Source: Paludibacteraceae bacterium (GTDB lineage Bacteria; Bacteroidota; Bacteroidia; Bacteroidales; Paludibacteraceae). From it: a stretch of 64,000 nt of DNA. A program made the position numbers and the translations under genes. Of this stretch, positions 37,094 through 45,421 are shown one piece after another (position 1 is the first letter of the stretch; each line of letters begins with the position of its first letter). Location: NCBI GenBank assembly GCA_024400275.1, contig JAKSMY010000003.1, positions 7,138-71,137 of the forward strand, read 5' to 3'. The notes under the pieces are model-generated. The model worked only from the letters and a program-made list of their open reading frames with translations. It was not told the origin of the DNA and made no database searches.

Positions 37094-37125
37094 CAAATGT
37101 ACAAAAAAAATTTGATTTATGCAAA
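37094..37125 (-). promoter_or_regulatory. Promoter of the tig-clpP-clpX operon
   Basis: On the minus strand TTTG, 20 nt, TACATTTG. It predicts a 5' leader of about 50 nt. Confidence 0.7.
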
Positions 37126-37214
37126 AAAAGAAGGCAATAAGTTGATATTTACATCAAATATCGGGCATTTTATGGCTATGTGGGGTGTTGTTGTAGAGAA
37201 AAAAGAGGAATTTA

Positions 37215-37246
37215 TTTGCATATCTCAAAATAAAGTTGTACCTTTG
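37215..37246 (+). promoter_or_regulatory. Promoter of the STAND-like ATPase gene
   Basis: TTTG, 20 nt, TACCTTTG. The start codon is 59 nt beyond. Confidence 0.75.
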
Positions 37247-37305
37247 CAGCGAAATTTGTGTAACGAACTTTTCGTTACGAGTATATCAACATAAAAGTAT
37301 ATATT

Positions 37306-38436
37306 ATGGCAAACAACATTGTTACAAATCCGTTTTCTCTCAGTTGTTATCTTGGTCCTACATATTTTTGTGACCGTCAGAAAGAAACAGAAATGCTTCG
37401 CGATGCGCTCCATAATATGCGGAATATAACACTTATTAGCCCTCGAAAAATAGGAAAAACCGGACTCATTCAACATACTTTTCAATCTATTTCGAGCAAA
37501 GAGGCTTTCTGTTTTTATGTGGACATATACGATACCACTTGTTTAGCAGACTTTACCAAACGTTTTGCAGAAGCGTTGCTTACTCGCAAACTCACTTCTT
37601 TTTCCGCACGCATTATGGAAGAAATAGGTCGCGTTTTTTCCTCTCTCCGTCCTGTTTTCTCAACAGATCCACTAACAGGTATGCCACAATGTATGGTAGA
37701 TATCAAGCCCCAGCAAGAAGAAACAACATTGTTATCTCTGTTTGACTATTTAGAGAAAGCCAAATTGCCTTGTTATGTGGCGATAGATGAGTTCCAAACT
37801 ATTGCTGATTACACAGATTGTCGCATGGAGGCCGTCTTGCGTTCGCACATTCAGCACATGCGTAATACGCACTTTATTTTCTCGGGAAGTAACAAGCACA
37901 CCATGTCGCAAATGTTTTGCTCTGCCAATCGTCCTTTTTACCAAAGTACGCAAATCATGTCCATAGATGTCATTGATAAAAGTGTCTATTATGAATTTGC
38001 CCTTGCTCATTTTGCATCTCATCGGCAGCACATTTCTCAAGAGGCATTTTCTACCTTATATGATTTGGTAAGTGGACACACTTGGTATGTACAAGCACTT
38101 TTAGCGCGTCTATATCAGGAGGGAATAAAGGAAATAGATGATAAAGCAGTTTATCAAGTTCTCGGTTCTATTCTATTGGAAAACACTTCGGTTTATCAGA
38201 CATATTGTCAATTGATTACCGTTAGGCAAAAGTCTTTGTTACAAGCAATAGCCAAGGAGCGAGGAGTGAAAGAGTTTAACAATGCTGCATTTTTGCAAAA
38301 GTATCAATTAGGCTCTGCCAGCACAGTGCGTAGCGCATTGCTTTCTCTTTTGGACAAAGAATTGGTTTTTGAAGAAAACAACATGTATTATATCTATGAC
38401 CGATTCTTTGGAATATGGTTATCTAAAGAATCTTAG
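37306..38436 (+). CDS. AAA/STAND-like ATPase with winged-helix C-terminus
   Basis: A 376-residue ATPase of the archaeal-type/MNS group (COG1672-like). Walker A is LISPRKIGKTGLIQ near residue 46; Walker B-like CYVAIDEFQTIADY near 157; sensor 1 FIFSGSNKHTM near 192. The C-terminal third (RQKSLLQAIAKERGVKEF...YQLGSASTVRSALLSL) is a winged-helix segment common in this group. Role unknown; such genes are often in variable islands, and this one opens the accessory stretch that contains the toxin-antitoxin and methylase-nuclease genes. Unrelated in detail to the AAA_14 protein upstream. Confidence 0.75.
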   Translation: MANNIVTNPFSLSCYLGPTYFCDRQKETEMLRDALHNMRNITLISPRKIGKTGLIQHTFQSISSKEAFCFYVDIYDTTCLADFTKRFAEALLTRKLTSFSARIMEEIGRVFSSLRPVFSTDPLTGMPQCMVDIKPQQEETTLLSLFDYLEKAKLPCYVAIDEFQTIADYTDCRMEAVLRSHIQHMRNTHFIFSGSNKHTMSQMFCSANRPFYQSTQIMSIDVIDKSVYYEFALAHFASHRQHISQEAFSTLYDLVSGHTWYVQALLARLYQEGIKEIDDKAVYQVLGSILLENTSVYQTYCQLITVRQKSLLQAIAKERGVKEFNNAAFLQKYQLGSASTVRSALLSLLDKELVFEENNMYYIYDRFFGIWLSKES

Positions 38437-39192
38437 TCTTTTTATCTACACGAAATAGAGCCGCGCTTTGTCGAGAGTCGGTCGAGGGTCGGCCGACACT
38501 CTCCCCCTGCCCTATGAGGGACGAGAACATGGATTTTACGGGTCTTTTACGTGAAGGCGTGCGACGGAACGCACGCCGAGTGGTGCGCCCGAATTGTCCC
38601 CACAATGAGGATAAAGCGCGCCACATAGAACGGCGCGACCCTTGCGGTCACGCTGGCGACAGCCACCGCCCAAATGAGCGTACAGGGTAGCGAGTGGGCG
38701 CTAAAAACAAAAGCAAGGGTGAACGAACTGTGAACGAACCGGGATTTTACGAGTCTTTTACGGGTTTGTAGCGGGTTCGTAACGGGTTCGTAGCGGGTTC
38801 CGAACGGGTTCCAAACGGGGGTTCCAAACGGCTTCCTCGTGTACCATCTGTGTATCATTAGCGTCAGCGTTCTATTCCATGCGACATCGTCGCCATTCTA
38901 GTATAGCGTCAGCGACCTGGATAACTCGTTTTCTAATTTGAGGATAGTGAGGATTTGAGGATTTGCGTTGGTTGAAATCCTCAAAATCCTCAAAATCCTA
39001 ACGCTACTTTTTTCATAAAATGAACATCCGTGAAAAGTCGTGAACTTCACGAGAATTCACGACTTCACGAAGATTTATATAGTGCCGTATTTACTGACTT
39101 TTCGCCATCTCATGGACGTTTTCACGGACGCCACACGGACATCTTTTTTGCGTCCACCAAACAACAATTCGACACTCTCCAAAGGGACTTTC
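38437..39192. repeat. Gene-free mosaic of short repeats and hairpins
   Basis: No gene supported. Contents: a CGAGGGTCG-type stretch near 38471-38500 like the repeats inside the giant gene; GGATTTTACG(G/A)GTCTTTTACG twice (38531-38551, 38742-38762); a hairpin GGCGTGCG-ACGGAA-CGCACGCC (38556-38577); a copy of AAGCAAGGGTGAACGAAC (38711-38728) also found at 3122-3139; a tandem CGGGTTCGTAG/A-type 11-12-mer (38765-38819); a CGTCAGCGTTCTATTCCAT repeat near 38860; an AAATCCTCA inverted repeat (38951-38990); and GTCGTGAA-N11-TTCACGAC (39037-39063). Confidence 0.65.
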
Positions 39193-39208
39193 TTGCCGAT
39201 TATTAAGA
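39193..39208. repeat. 16-bp direct repeat flanking higBA, left copy
   Basis: TTGCCGATTATTAAGA, identical to a copy 814 bp to the right, just beyond the higA 3' end. A 12-bp partial copy (CGATTATTAAGA) occurs at 40106-40117. Confidence 0.8.
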
Positions 39209-39210
39209 AA

Positions 39211-39516
39211 TTACCATAGAGCAACTTTCCCTACAGAGGGAATCTCTAAAGACACTTTTTGCCCAAGTGCCTTGAAAACTTTGGCAATGGTTAACAAAGT
39301 TAGATTTGTGCCGTTTTCTACTCTGGAGATTTGAGCCTTTTGCACACCAATCATGTCACCCAATTGCTCTTGAGTGAGATTTTGAGCTTTACGAGCTTGG
39401 CGAATAGCTTCTCCAACGAGAAACAACTCTTTTTCATGTTCATACTCGTTTCTTGTGGCAGTACCGATAGCACCGATGTGCTTATCTTCCATTTGTGCTT
39501 GTGTATAGAATTTCAT
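39211..39516 (-). CDS. higA: HigA-type HTH antitoxin
   Basis: A 101-residue protein. Residues about 35-90 form an XRE-family helix-turn-helix (AIRQARKAQNLTQEQLGDMI then a second helix with QISRVENG). Such antitoxins bind the toxin and repress the operon. It starts 6 nt after the toxin gene, giving the toxin-first order of HigBA systems. Confidence 0.85.
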   Translation of the reverse strand: MKFYTQAQMEDKHIGAIGTATRNEYEHEKELFLVGEAIRQARKAQNLTQEQLGDMIGVQKAQISRVENGTNLTLLTIAKVFKALGQKVSLEIPSVGKVALW

Positions 39517-39522
39517 AATTGT

Positions 39523-39870
39523 TTATTTTGCGTTAAAATATTGATCTTTTATTTGTTCTGCGTGAGTTATTTCCTGTTTAGGTGTTTTTTGCGTCTTTTT
39601 GATAAACCCATGTGTGGCAACAACTAGTGTATTTTGATTGTTTCGTTTATCCCAAAATGCCAACATACGATATTGCTTCCCTTCAAATCTTGTGCGAAAT
39701 TCCCATATATCCGTATTCTCTAATTTCTTAAATAATTCAGGATCGTTTGAATACGAAGAACGCATTATGTTGTAAAGAATCTTAGCTTTTACCTTGACCG
39801 ATTGTGAGGTCAAAAAAGCATCTGCTTCTTCTGAGTAGATTACTTGAAATAGTTGTTTGAGCGGTTGCAT
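39523..39870 (-). CDS. higB: HigB-type (RelE/ParE superfamily) toxin
   Basis: A 115-residue protein with the small RelE-like fold: segments SVKVKAKILYNIMRSS, ENTDIWEFRTRFEGKQYRMLAFWD and VVATHGFIKKTQKTP are typical of phage-Gp49/HigB toxins, which cut mRNA on ribosomes. The ATG at MQPLKQLF is chosen because the longer frame runs through the promoter. The Arg/Lys/Tyr residues expected at the active site are present. Cotranscribed with higA. Confidence 0.85.
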   Translation of the reverse strand: MQPLKQLFQVIYSEEADAFLTSQSVKVKAKILYNIMRSSYSNDPELFKKLENTDIWEFRTRFEGKQYRMLAFWDKRNNQNTLVVATHGFIKKTQKTPKQEITHAEQIKDQYFNAK

Positions 39871-39898
39871 ATTGGTGACACATTCACGAATTCGGGTG

Positions 39899-39930
39899 CA
39901 AAGGTATAAAAAAGTTTCCATATTACGAAA
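39899..39930 (-). promoter_or_regulatory. Promoter of higBA
   Basis: On the minus strand a perfect -7 box TACCTTTG with a weak -33 box (TTTCG). Confidence 0.5.
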
Positions 39931-40006
39931 CATTTTTGCGTTTTTTTGCTAAAAAACAACATTTTTTGATAACTCCACCCTTTTTTGATGCAAGTTCTGT
40001 AAAATA

Positions 40007-40022
40007 TTGCCGATTATTAAGA
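40007..40022. repeat. 16-bp direct repeat flanking higBA, right copy
   Basis: Exact copy of TTGCCGATTATTAAGA, upstream of the higBA promoter. The repeat pair brackets the whole toxin-antitoxin unit. Confidence 0.8.
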
Positions 40023-40025
40023 TTT

Positions 40026-40056
40026 AGAGCCGAAATGCGCTCTGCACTTCGGCTCT
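40026..40056. terminator. Hairpin between DUF262-HNH gene and higBA, possible terminator
   Basis: AGAGCCGAA / TTCGGCTCT with an inner TGC/GCA pair; about 100 nt after the DUF262 gene stop. The T-run is poor on the minus strand. Confidence 0.4.
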
Positions 40057-40152
40057 TTCATTCTATACTCATCGTATACTCATAAGTCGTTCACCTCACA
40101 ACGGACGATTATTAAGATAGCAGGTTTAGCAGAAAGAAAAGGATATTAGGCG

Positions 40153-41247
40153 TTACTTATCCGACTTTCTGCGATTACACTCTTGGCAAAGCATTTGGCA
40201 GTTTTCTGCTATGGTGCGACCGCCCTTGCTCCAAGGCGTGATGTGGTCGGCTTCCATAAACTCAATATCAAAATGCTGTCCGCAGATAGGGCAAATACCC
40301 TGCTGGCGTTCATAAACTTCCCGTTTGGTATTGGCATCAAAAGCACGAATGCCGATATGGTGCTCATCGTGGTCAAACACGTATGTATAAATGCCACGTT
40401 TGTTCTCCACATCAGAGTCCTGCATCAAACGTGCGACTTCGCTTTCTATGGCGGTAGGGTTGATAGTTACATCTTTATATTTATTATAGAGCGTACCCCA
40501 ATCCAGTCCTTTCATCTCCTTGCGGTATTTCGGGAAAGTAGCCGTAATCCAACCAATAACCTGCTGAAAATAGAACCACAACTCGCCTGCGTCCTTATCG
40601 GAAATAGAATGACGAGCCATATAGTCCTCAATCTGATTATTAGAAATCCATTTGAGTGCCGTTTCTAAATAGTCTTGCTGAATGGGTGAACCCGAAACAT
40701 ATTTATTTCCAAGCAGATATGCCCCACAATTGGGTTTGGAGAAATACCTTTTGGCATCGGTTAGCCATGGCGAAGCATAGACAGCATTCAGCAGTTCTTG
40801 GTCGGTCAGTTTCTTACCTGCGATATTGATTGTACGAAACCATTTCAGTTTCTCTTTGTCTGTACCTTTGCAGATATAGATAAAGAGTTCATAATCAAGT
40901 ATCTGCTTCTTTTCGTCTTCGGTTAGATTGCCAAAATACTGCATCATGTGGGCAAAGTCGCCACTCACATATTGACAAATAGAGATAGTACGTTGTTGTC
41001 CGTCTATTATCTCGTATGTACCGTCGCCACGGTCAGACCAGTACATTACGTTGAGTGGGTAGTTGTTAACCACGGTATCAATCACGGCATCTCGCTCTTT
41101 GTCGTTATAAACGAATTCGCGTTGGTAAGGAGGGCGCACATCCAGCAACCCTCCACAGGCACGCACACCTGCTTCGGCATTATCTACATAGCCGTTACTC
41201 AGTTGACCAATTGTAATCTTTTGTAATGTGATATCCATATTTTTCAT
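40153..41247 (-). CDS. DUF262-HNH endonuclease (putative restriction partner)
   Basis: A 364-residue two-domain protein. The N-terminal DUF262 (ParB/GmrS-like) domain has its key motif EIIDGQQRTISI near residue 80, used for nucleotide-dependent activity in related enzymes. The C-terminal HNH domain has a CPICG...CQEC metal pair and EADHITPWSKGG carrying the catalytic His. The start lies 6 nt after the EcoRI-type methylase stop, so the two are translated together; a restriction role against DNA lacking the partner's methylation, or a GmrSD-like role, is inferred. The specificity cannot be read from the sequence. Confidence 0.8.
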   Translation of the reverse strand: MKNMDITLQKITIGQLSNGYVDNAEAGVRACGGLLDVRPPYQREFVYNDKERDAVIDTVVNNYPLNVMYWSDRGDGTYEIIDGQQRTISICQYVSGDFAHMMQYFGNLTEDEKKQILDYELFIYICKGTDKEKLKWFRTINIAGKKLTDQELLNAVYASPWLTDAKRYFSKPNCGAYLLGNKYVSGSPIQQDYLETALKWISNNQIEDYMARHSISDKDAGELWFYFQQVIGWITATFPKYRKEMKGLDWGTLYNKYKDVTINPTAIESEVARLMQDSDVENKRGIYTYVFDHDEHHIGIRAFDANTKREVYERQQGICPICGQHFDIEFMEADHITPWSKGGRTIAENCQMLCQECNRRKSDK

Positions 41248-41253
41248 AGTATG

Positions 41254-42336
41254 TTATTTTTGTTTTTTACGGATGAAAACACGAGTATAGGTTGCCTTTC
41301 CAAACAAAACAGGAGCACCTAACCCTCCTCCATATTTGATTGTTGGATCAAATTTTAATTCTTTGAGAATTTCTTTCGGAGCATTTGCATATGTATTACC
41401 AGAACCTTGCCATATGATTTCAAATTGATTAGGATTATATTTATCTAAAAAGGTAATTGGTACACCCATCACTCCCTCGTAATCACAAGGAATATCGGTA
41501 TAGGTTTTTACTTCGATAGCATCGTAATTATCATACTTGGGATATTCTTCTGGTGTATAATGTTTATATAAAACCAAATCTTCTTTATGTTTTGCAACTG
41601 GCAGACTTGTGTACCAACAAGATGTTGAGACACGCGCAATCTTTTGACCATTTTCAATATGATGGTACTTTTCAAAACTATCAGGAACATAAAAGAACAT
41701 TCCTGTGTTAAAGTGGGTATAACCAGTTCTTATTCTATCTGCCATAAACATTTGAAATACTTCTTTACACACAAGTGTATTTGTGTTTCCCATTATGATA
41801 AAAGATTTATCATATTTATCTAATTGCGACACATATTCACGAAACAACGAAAAAGGAGGATTAGTCACCACTATATCGGCTTGTTTCAATAATTCGATAC
41901 ATTCAGGACTACGAAAATCACCGTTCCCTTTTAATATAGAAATAACATTCTTATCATTCTGCATTAAATACTGAATATCAGCCAAATTGATAGCACCATC
42001 GCCGTTCACATCGGCAACTTCGGTAATCTCCACTTTGTAGGCAATTTTCTTGGGGTCATCTACCGTATCGCCAAAATCAAGCAGTAACTCATTACCTGAA
42101 ACGGGAGAGCCATTGTAGCAAGTCGCCATCAGTTTTTTTAGCCCAAGTTCATTAAAATTGAGTGCAAAATATTTGAAAAAGTTGCTTTCGTAAGGGTCGT
42201 CGCAATTACAAAAGACTACCTTATCCTTGAAATAAGGTTTGTAGTTGCGTAACTCAAGTTGGATGTCCTCTAAACGGGTATAAAACTCATCCTTTTTTGC
42301 TTTGGCAGCAGCGTGTAAATCTGAATTTCCAGCCAT
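41254..42336 (-). CDS. EcoRI-family adenine-specific DNA methyltransferase
   Basis: A 360-residue N6-adenine methyltransferase of the M.EcoRI type. The catalytic motif IV is VVTNPPFSLFREY near residue 158, and the N-terminal KKDEFYTRLEDI and FCNCDDPYESNFFKYF segments are typical of the family. Between them, near residues 105-125, lies DVNGDGAINLADIQYLMQ, an EF-hand/dockerin-like calcium-loop signature that is not needed for methylation. Coupled to the DUF262-HNH nuclease downstream and preceded by a dense cluster of inverted repeats, one of which ends 2 nt from the start codon. A modification role protecting from the partner nuclease is inferred. Confidence 0.85.
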   Translation of the reverse strand: MAGNSDLHAAAKAKKDEFYTRLEDIQLELRNYKPYFKDKVVFCNCDDPYESNFFKYFALNFNELGLKKLMATCYNGSPVSGNELLLDFGDTVDDPKKIAYKVEITEVADVNGDGAINLADIQYLMQNDKNVISILKGNGDFRSPECIELLKQADIVVTNPPFSLFREYVSQLDKYDKSFIIMGNTNTLVCKEVFQMFMADRIRTGYTHFNTGMFFYVPDSFEKYHHIENGQKIARVSTSCWYTSLPVAKHKEDLVLYKHYTPEEYPKYDNYDAIEVKTYTDIPCDYEGVMGVPITFLDKYNPNQFEIIWQGSGNTYANAPKEILKELKFDPTIKYGGGLGAPVLFGKATYTRVFIRKKQK

Positions 42337-42338
42337 AA

Positions 42339-42367
42339 TTGATAGTTATTTTGCGCATAACTATCAA
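42339..42367 (-). promoter_or_regulatory. Hairpin/operator abutting the methylase start codon
   Basis: Perfect 10-bp inverted repeat TTGATAGTTA / TAACTATCAA with a 9-nt spacer, ending 2 nt before the ATG. It could be an operator or an RNA hairpin that limits ribosome access. Confidence 0.65.
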
Positions 42368-42370
42368 TCT

Positions 42371-42567
42371 TTCGGAGTTACAAAAAGGTGCAAGTACCTT
42401 TTCGTATTCGCAGGAAGCGTGAGAATGAAACCTGTTAACATCCAAAGACACTTACACCAAGGTGTAAGCATATTCATTATGGATGTTAATTTGCACTCTC
42501 ATGAATGCCTATAACGCTAACTCCGAATTCAGGAAGTCAGTTTCTCACGCTTTTTCTTGAATACGAA
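42371..42567 (-). ncRNA. Strongly structured leader or intergenic RNA candidate
   Basis: Interleaved inverted repeats: TTCGGAGTTA (42371-42380)/TAACTCCGAA (42518-42527); AAAAGGT/ACCTTTT (42383-42402); TTCGTATTC (42401-42409)/GAATACGAA (42559-42567); AAGCGTGAGAA (42415-42425)/TTCTCACGCTT (42542-42552); TTAACATCCA (42435-42444)/TGGATGTTAA (42480-42489); CTTACACC-AA-GGTGTAAG (42451-42468). The last four nest into one long arm; the first crosses it and would require another conformation. No coding frame explains the pattern. Confidence 0.55.
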
Positions 42568-42688
42568 ATAATAGCTAATGCTTAATTTGTATTTTCCGCT
42601 ATTTTACGTCCGGCGGTCCAGGACTATAACTTATCCCTTTGCAGGGTCATGCCCTGCGGGAGAGGTTACTTTCTTTTTCCTTATATAT
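42568..42688. other. Spacer after the RhuM gene
   Basis: Contains a hairpin GCAGGG-TCATG-CCCTGC (42641-42657) that might end the rhuM transcript, but without a T-run. No promoter with the Bacteroidota consensus was found between here and the methylase. Confidence 0.4.
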
Positions 42689-43561
42689 TTATACTTGTTT
42701 TAATATCTCATTTGCTGGCATTTCCATTTTTGAGAAGGCAAAGAGTCTCTTGCCTAAGTCCTTTATGGATGCTCCCACATGATACACCACATCGTCAATT
42801 ATCAGAAAGCGGTCATGAAAAGTTTTTGACACTTGCACATCCACTTGGGCATATTGGGCATTATGTTTGTCTATATCCAAACGGAGTTGTTTATCAATCG
42901 TCTGCGTATAGATAGTAGCAGATACACCTTTGCTTCTTTTGTCCAACAACGTCAAAACACTTTCGTCCACATAGTTATCTAACAACACAATACGTTTCTT
43001 TGCCGACTTAACCAAATCTGCCACAAAAACATACGCCTCAAATATCTGTCCGTTATAAAACACGCCCTCAACGGGTGGCAAAGATGTGCGAACGAAAAAG
43101 TCAATCTTATCTTGATGATTAGTCAACAATTGACGATGCTCTGCCAACTCTCCTTCTATTCTTTGCAGTCGTTGATTGATAGCATAGCCACGTAAAGTGT
43201 AATCTTTCAAAACCTTGTTGGCCCATTGGCGGAACTGAATACCACGTATTGTGTTTACTCTAAATCCAAGGGATATAATGGCATCTAAATTGTAATAGGC
43301 AATCGTACGCGTCACTTGACGTTTTCCTTCTTGTTGAACTGTTCGGAAATTCCGAACTGTTGCTCCCTCTTCTAACTCATGCTGAGCATATATATTTTTT
43401 ATATGTTCACTAATATTGGCTTTACTTGAAGCAAATAATTCCACAATTTGGCTTTGATTGAGCCACACCGTTTCATCTGCCACAAGAACCTCCAATTTGG
43501 TCAGTTCATTAGGTTGATAAAGTATTATTTCGTTTTGTTCCGGCATTTTATATTCCAACAT
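42689..43561 (-). CDS. rhuM: RhuM-family protein with PLD-like C-terminus
   Basis: A 290-residue protein. The N-terminal RhuM domain (about residues 20-140) shows VWLNQSQIVELFASSKANIS, then ATVRNFRTVQQEGKRQVTR and IISLGFRVNTIRGIQFRQWA, all family signatures. After a short coiled segment (QRLQRIEGELAEHRQLL), residues about 165-290 resemble a phospholipase D-like half-domain (RIVLLDNYVDESVLTLL and TFHDRFLIID). RhuM genes lie on pathogenicity and defence islands; biochemical role unknown. Start may be the first ATG or MPEQNEI five codons later. It follows typA by 17 nt. Confidence 0.8.
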   Translation of the reverse strand: MLEYKMPEQNEIILYQPNELTKLEVLVADETVWLNQSQIVELFASSKANISEHIKNIYAQHELEEGATVRNFRTVQQEGKRQVTRTIAYYNLDAIISLGFRVNTIRGIQFRQWANKVLKDYTLRGYAINQRLQRIEGELAEHRQLLTNHQDKIDFFVRTSLPPVEGVFYNGQIFEAYVFVADLVKSAKKRIVLLDNYVDESVLTLLDKRSKGVSATIYTQTIDKQLRLDIDKHNAQYAQVDVQVSKTFHDRFLIIDDVVYHVGASIKDLGKRLFAFSKMEMPANEILKQV

Positions 43562-43578
43562 TCACGATATATACTATC

Positions 43579-45387
43579 TTATCGGTTGGCACGCTTGCGC
43601 TCAAGTTCGTCAAGAATGATTTTACGAAGACGCATGTTCTTCGGCGTAACCTCTACATATTCGTCTTCCTTGATATACTCCAGGGCTTCCTCCAGACTGA
43701 ACTTAACGGCAGGTGCCAAAATAGCCTTGTCGTCTGCCGACTTACTACGCATATTGGTCAGGTTCTTCGCCTTGATGACGTTGATAACGATGTCACCCTC
43801 CTTGGCATTCTCGCCGACTACCTGTCCTGCATAAACCTCCTCCTGCGGGTCGATGAAGAAGCGTCCGCGGTCCTGCAACTTATCCAAAGCATACGCCGAA
43901 GCGGTACCTGTCTCCATAGCAATCAATGAGCCGTTGACACGCTTCTCAATGTCGCCTTTATAGGGCTCGAAATCCAAGAAACGGTGCGCCATAATAGCCT
44001 CACCTGCACTGACGTTCATAACGAACGTACGCATACCTATGATACCACGGCTGGGGATAGTGAACTCCAATTGGACACGGTCGTTAACCATTTCCATCTT
44101 GGTCATCTCACCCTTGCGGACGGTAACGTATTCGATAATCTTGCCCGAACACTCCTCCGGTGTGTTAACCGTCAATTGCTCAATAGGTTCGCATTTAACC
44201 CCATCTATTTCTTTAATAATAACTTGCGGTTGTCCTACTTGCAACTCATACCCCTCACGACGCATCGTCTCAATCAGCACGCTCAAATGCAGCACACCAC
44301 GTCCGAACACACGCCAACTGGAGTCTTTACCACTCGGCTCTACGCGCAAGGCAAGGTTCTTCTCCAACTCTTTCATCAGCCGGTCGTGGATATGACGGGA
44401 GGTCACAAACTTACCGTCCTGACCGAAGAAAGGACTGTCGTTGATGGTGAAAGTCATACTCATCGTAGGCTCGTCAATAGCGATGGGCTTAAGCGGTTCG
44501 GGATGCTCGATGTCGCAGATAGTGTCGCCTATCTCAAAGCCGTCTATACCAATCAGGGCACATATATCGCCCGAACTCATCTCGTTGGTCTTGACATGCC
44601 CCATACCGGAGAACGTGTGCAACTCTTTTATCTTGGTCTTGACCATACTGCCGTCTTTCTTCGCCAACATGACTTGCTGACCGTCTTTGAGCGTACCACG
44701 ATGTACACGTCCGACGGCTATACGGCCTACGTACGGGTTGTAGTCCAAACTGGTTACCAGCATCTGAGGCGTACCCTCCAAGACCTCAGGCTCGGGGATA
44801 TACTCAATGATAGCGTCCATCAGGGCGGTGAGGTCGGTAGTGGGTTTGCGCCAATCCGTACTCATCCAACCATTTTTAGCACTACCATAGATTGTTTGGA
44901 AATCCAACTGGTCATCGGTAGCATCCAGATTGACCATCAAATCAAAAACAGCCTCTTGCACCTCGTCGGGACGGCAGTTCAGTTTATCCACCTTGTTAAT
45001 AACGACAATAGGTTTGAGGTTCAGTTCCAATGCTTTTTGGAGCACGAAACGGGTCTGTGGCATAGGACCCTCAAAAGCGTCCACCAACAGCAATACGCCG
45101 TCTGCCATGTTCAGCACACGCTCCACTTCACCGCCGAAATCGGCGTGACCCGGAGTATCGATGATGTTGATTTTGTATCCTTTATACTCGATGGCAACGT
45201 TCTTGGCAAGAATGGTTATACCACGCTCGCGCTCAAGGTCGTTGTTATCCAATATCAACTCTTTGTTCTCCACACCCTCTTGGCGGGATTCTTGTACTAC
45301 TTTGGCGGTATAGAGCATCTTATCGACCAAGGTGGTTTTTCCGTGGTCAACGTGTGCAATAATCGCTATGTTTCTAATCTTTTGCAT
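43579..45387 (-). CDS. typA: Ribosome-associated GTPase TypA/BipA
   Basis: A 602-residue translational GTPase that helps ribosome assembly and stress responses. G1 AHVDHGKTTL near residue 12, switch I ERGITI, G3 DTPGHADFGGEVERVL, G4 NKVDK; the C-terminal EF-G-like domains and the BipA-specific end (ALEYIKEDEYVEVTPKNMRLRK) are intact. The start is MQKIRNIAI; a longer frame runs into the promoter. Here the switch II His is kept, in contrast to the EF-G paralog in this window. Confidence 0.97.
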   Translation of the reverse strand: MQKIRNIAIIAHVDHGKTTLVDKMLYTAKVVQESRQEGVENKELILDNNDLERERGITILAKNVAIEYKGYKINIIDTPGHADFGGEVERVLNMADGVLLLVDAFEGPMPQTRFVLQKALELNLKPIVVINKVDKLNCRPDEVQEAVFDLMVNLDATDDQLDFQTIYGSAKNGWMSTDWRKPTTDLTALMDAIIEYIPEPEVLEGTPQMLVTSLDYNPYVGRIAVGRVHRGTLKDGQQVMLAKKDGSMVKTKIKELHTFSGMGHVKTNEMSSGDICALIGIDGFEIGDTICDIEHPEPLKPIAIDEPTMSMTFTINDSPFFGQDGKFVTSRHIHDRLMKELEKNLALRVEPSGKDSSWRVFGRGVLHLSVLIETMRREGYELQVGQPQVIIKEIDGVKCEPIEQLTVNTPEECSGKIIEYVTVRKGEMTKMEMVNDRVQLEFTIPSRGIIGMRTFVMNVSAGEAIMAHRFLDFEPYKGDIEKRVNGSLIAMETGTASAYALDKLQDRGRFFIDPQEEVYAGQVVGENAKEGDIVINVIKAKNLTNMRSKSADDKAILAPAVKFSLEEALEYIKEDEYVEVTPKNMRLRKIILDELERKRANR

Positions 45388-45421
45388 ATCGCATTTAAAT
45401 AAACATCTTTCAATTAGGGCG

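Noticed and set aside
38547..38858. 103-codon minus-strand frame
   Set aside because: Translates tandem CGGGTTCGTAG repeats and a hairpin; no start context or homology recognised.
42339..42567. Integron attC site or retron msr/msd
   Set aside because: No RYYYAAC/GTTRRRY core pair was found in the right places and there is no integrase or reverse transcriptase gene in the window.
43984..45402. 472-codon frame on the plus strand
   Set aside because: Antisense shadow of typA, with no recognisable domain and no promoter.
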